This document shows positions 62,402-64,000 of a DNA stretch of 64,000 bases, piece by piece (within the stretch, counting starts at the first letter, position 1; each line of letters begins with the position of its first letter). The notes under the pieces are model-generated. The model did not search any database. It was not told where the DNA came from and saw only the letters and a list, made by a program, of their open reading frames with translations. This DNA is from Mycobacterium sp. SVM_VP21 (GTDB lineage: Bacteria; Actinomycetota; Actinomycetes; Mycobacteriales; Mycobacteriaceae): NCBI GenBank assembly GCA_024758765.1, contig CP101406.1, positions 2,046,001 to 2,110,000 of the forward strand, in the 5' to 3' direction. Position numbers and translations under genes: made by a program.

Positions 62402-62866
62402 ATGGCGGAACTCAAATCCCAGTTGCGTACCGATCTCACGACGGCGATGAAGGCGCAGGACAAGCTGCGCACGGCGACTCTGCGAATGTTGTTGGCCGCG
62501 ATCCAGGCCGAAGAGGTCGCCGGCAAACAGGCCCGGGAACTGACCGACGAGGACGTCCTGAAGGTGTTGGCGCGCGAAGCCCGCAAGCGTGCGGAGTCCG
62601 CGACGATCTACACCCAGAACGGCCGCGGTGACCTCGCCGCCGAAGAGCATGCCGAGGCTCGGATCATCGACGAGTACCTTCCCGCGCCGCTCAGCGACGC
62701 CGAACTGGCCGATGTCGTCGACACCGCGCTGGCGCAGGTTGCCGAGGCGATTGGGGAGCGGCCGCACATGAAGCACATGGGCCAGGTGATGAAGGCCGCT
62801 ACCGCGATTGCCGCGGGCAAGGCCGACGGTTCGCGGCTGTCGACCGCGGTCCGCGAACGGCTCTAG
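62402..62866 (+). CDS. GatB/YqeY domain protein
   Basis: The 154-aa protein has the YqeY helical domain (ELKSQLRTDLTTAMKAQDKLR, RRSAATIYTQNGRGDLAAEE-like segment, EYLPAPLSDAEL, HMGQVMKAA) related to the tail domain of the tRNA amidotransferase GatB. The exact role is unknown. The length equals that of Rv3688c as recalled. It appears leaderless. Confidence 0.92.
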   Translation: MAELKSQLRTDLTTAMKAQDKLRTATLRMLLAAIQAEEVAGKQARELTDEDVLKVLAREARKRAESATIYTQNGRGDLAAEEHAEARIIDEYLPAPLSDAELADVVDTALAQVAEAIGERPHMKHMGQVMKAATAIAAGKADGSRLSTAVRERL

Positions 62867-63032
62867 CGATAGCCCGATGCGTCGGCGCCGATCAAGGCCG
62901 ATCAAGGCAGTGGTGCTCAAATCAATTTCGGCGCAAGCGCTGATTGATGTGGCCAGCACGGAGGGGTGATCCCGGACCGGCCCCCATCGAGGCCGAATTT
63001 CGGTATCGATGTCGCCGACTCGTAACCACCGC

Positions 63033-63131
63033 TCAGTCGTGGTTGAAATGTGCCGAAAGCGCAATCAGGATCGTCACGATCACGAGAATGACGACGACGG
63101 GAAGCGCCCACGGGACCACCGCTTCGATCAC
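63033..63131 (-). CDS. Candidate 32-aa single-helix membrane micro-protein
   Basis: A 33-codon frame starts with GTG 6 nt after a TATGCT -10 box and codes MIEAVVPWALPVVVILVI followed by VTILIALSAHFNHD: one strong membrane helix with an acidic start and His-rich end. No ribosome site is needed if the mRNA is leaderless. It lies in a gap with no other gene (62867-63212). No family was recognised. Confidence 0.45.
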   Translation of the reverse strand: MIEAVVPWALPVVVILVIVTILIALSAHFNHD

Positions 63132-63212
63132 CCCACCAGCATAGGCCGGTTCCGGCTGGCAGGAGCCGGGCCGACGTGGGAGCACACCGCTCCAGTAATC
63201 GAAGGGCGTCCG

Positions 63213-63470
63213 CTATTTAGCTAGGCGGAAGTACGGTTCAACCGTGCCGCTGAGCTTGACGACCATCGGATTTCCACGGCGATCCTTGGCGGTAGGCACT
63301 TCCACACGCACCCAACCCTCGGCCACGTCGTATTCGTGCACGTTGGTTCTCTCGACGCCATTGAAGCGAATACCCACGTCGCGGCGGAGCACCTCTTCGT
63401 CGTAGAAGGCGCTGCGCGGATCGATGGAGAGGTGATTCGGTGGAACGTCTGTGTTCTGATCCTCGGACAT
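63213..63470 (-). CDS. DUF3297 family protein
   Basis: The 85-aa protein fits DUF3297 from end to end: HLSIDPRSAFYDEEVLRRDVG, IRFNGVERTNVHEYDVAEGWVRV, and KLSGTVEPYF. The family is small, soluble and of unknown function, common in Proteobacteria and some actinobacteria. It has a perfect palindrome 40 bp upstream of its start (63510-63524). Confidence 0.9.
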   Translation of the reverse strand: MSEDQNTDVPPNHLSIDPRSAFYDEEVLRRDVGIRFNGVERTNVHEYDVAEGWVRVEVPTAKDRRGNPMVVKLSGTVEPYFRLAK

Positions 63471-63509
63471 GATGGCCTTCGTTGAATGCTGCGTTACGTT
63501 CTCGGATTT

Positions 63510-63524
63510 GGTTCTCTGAGAACC
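63510..63524. promoter_or_regulatory. 15-bp palindrome upstream of DUF3297 gene
   Basis: GGTTCTC-T-GAGAACC is a perfect 7+1+7 palindrome 40 bp before the DUF3297 start. It is a possible operator; no known regulator site was recognised. Confidence 0.4.
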
Positions 63525-63700
63525 TACGCGACCAAGCCTGGCTGGATGAAATCACAGCCACCCAGGTCACCGGGACAAACGTCGCCCCCGACGCCGCAGG
63601 CCGACGAACTTCCCGGTGGTAACGCCACACAATCTGCGACATACCGCCGCCACGTTGGCGATCCGTGCCGGCGCTGATAGCTATGGCGGACCCCAACGGA

Positions 63701-63733
63701 AAAAGGCCCCGACCGGATCAACCGGTCAGAGCC
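63701..63733 (-). terminator. Intrinsic terminator of tRNA-Pro
   Basis: On the reverse strand GGCTCTGACCGG-N4-CCGGTCGGGGCC forms a stem of about 12 bp (two wobbles) followed by TTTTT. It lies 22 bases beyond the 3' end of the tRNA-Pro fragment and is a classic Rho-independent terminator. Confidence 0.8.
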
Positions 63734-63754
63734 CTCTACCTGCAACAACCTGAG

Positions 63755-63797
63755 TCGGGGTGGCGGGATTCGAACCCACGACCTCTTCGTCCCGAAC
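63755..63797 (-). mobile_element. tRNA-Pro 3' fragment, candidate attachment site
   Basis: The reverse strand reads GTTCGGGACGAAG then the variable loop, T arm GTGGGTTCGAATCCCGC, acceptor 3' arm CACCCCG and discriminator A: the 3' half of a tRNA-Pro (anticodon CGG), with its terminator downstream. The 5' half is absent; no CGGGGTG partner for the acceptor arm occurs in the next 200 bases. Homology stops at the anticodon loop, the usual crossover region of tyrosine integrases. It is thus the left-behind attachment site of an element lying past 63797. Confidence 0.75.
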
Positions 63798-63898
63798 TCT
63801 ACGAACTGGGCGTTTGCGATTAACGGCATTGTTGGCGGTGTTGGATAATTGCAGCTCAGTGCGTTGGTGGTGTTGGTCAACGATGGGGTGCGCTGAAA

Positions 63899-64000
63899 CT
63901 ACTGCGGACGCACTGCGGACGGAGCCCCGGCCGAGGCTCCCCGAAGGGTGGGGGACGGGCCCCAGCGGTCACCACACCGCCTCTCGTGGCTTAGGCATCT
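63899..64000 (-). CDS. Partial ORF at window edge, possible integrase C-terminus
   Basis: A frame open to the window end stops with TAG at 63899-63901 and ends in SAVRPQ. It lies about 100 bp from the tRNA-Pro fragment, where the integrase gene of a tRNA-targeting element is commonly found. The 33 residues visible are Gly/Arg-rich with no diagnostic motif, so identity is a guess. Confidence 0.25.
   Translation of the reverse strand, partial: RCLSHERRCGDRWGPSPTLRGASAGAPSAVRPQ

Noticed and set aside
63525..63700. Frames spanning the gap before the tRNA-Pro terminator
   Set aside because: They overlap the DUF3297 promoter or the tRNA fragment and show no domain features.
63755..63860. A complete tRNA-Pro
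   Set aside because: The 5' acceptor arm, D arm and 5' anticodon stem are missing; only the 3' half is present.

Overview
The window is about 64 kb of high-GC chromosome from a mycobacterium (Mycobacterium sensu lato). The evidence is an MmpS/MmpL pair, the full ergothioneine cluster egtABCDE, MurT/GatD, Ami1, a PknH-type sensor lipoprotein-like gene, and a gene order which, from memory, follows the M. tuberculosis Rv3723 to Rv3688c segment in one orientation. Species cannot be fixed from sequence alone. Several blocks are not part of that remembered order and look like lineage-specific insertions: the mmpS/mmpL end, a second CFA-type methyltransferase with a flavin monooxygenase, an alkane hydroxylase operon, an Abi-alpha/DUF445 group, an esterase with an NtrC-like regulator, a catalase, a secreted HNH nuclease with a PadR regulator, and a probable integrative element at the right edge.

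Layout. 0-5 kb: two small unknown genes, then a TetR regulator divergent from mmpS-mmpL. 5-8.3 kb: two secreted proteins, a large DUF4226-like protein and an Rv3723-like membrane protein. 8.3-12.7 kb: tRNA-Ser(GGA), the SRP RNA, an aspartate aminotransferase, a secreted CHAP protein and dnaX. 12.7-18 kb: lipid methylation genes, namely two CFA-type methyltransferases around a flavin monooxygenase, with a FAD oxidase partner of the tuberculostearic acid type. 18-21 kb: amidase Ami1, ebfC-recR, and a solitary AbiEi/DUF559 protein. 20.8-25 kb: rubredoxin reductase, two rubredoxins, alkB and a PucR regulator. 25-27.9 kb: Abi-alpha, DUF445 and a small coiled-coil protein. 28-31 kb: gatD-murT (lipid II amidation) and a DnaQ-like exonuclease. 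31-34 kb: esterase and Fis-type activator. 34-38.6 kb: leuA with a leucine-rich leader peptide, divergent from ask-asd.

38.6-43.8 kb: a DUF4185 secreted protein, a repeat-rich secreted protein, two His/Pro-rich single-pass membrane paralogues, catalase and a PknH-type sensor-domain protein. 43.85-49.16 kb: egtABCDE, each gene overlapping the next, so the whole pathway from glutamate, cysteine and histidine to ergothioneine is encoded as one unit. 49.2-57 kb: a giant Hsp70-like/Pro-repeat membrane protein, glpK, HNH nuclease, PadR, RDD protein and a SpoIIM-family protein. 57-62.4 kb: a five-gene MoxR AAA+/DUF58/DUF4350/DUF4129/membrane-protein operon. 62.4-63.5 kb: yqeY, a 32-codon leaderless micro-ORF and a DUF3297 protein. 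The window ends in a 43-nt 3' fragment of tRNA-Pro that still has its own terminator but has lost its 5' half, which is the signature of tRNA-targeted integration; the element would extend beyond base 64000.

Many genes appear leaderless (a TANNNT box 6-8 nt before ATG/GTG), as is common in mycobacteria: dnaX, the leuA leader, the SpoIIM gene, the divergent yqeY/Rv3689-like pair and the micro-ORF. All family names come from motif recognition by eye; no database search was run.
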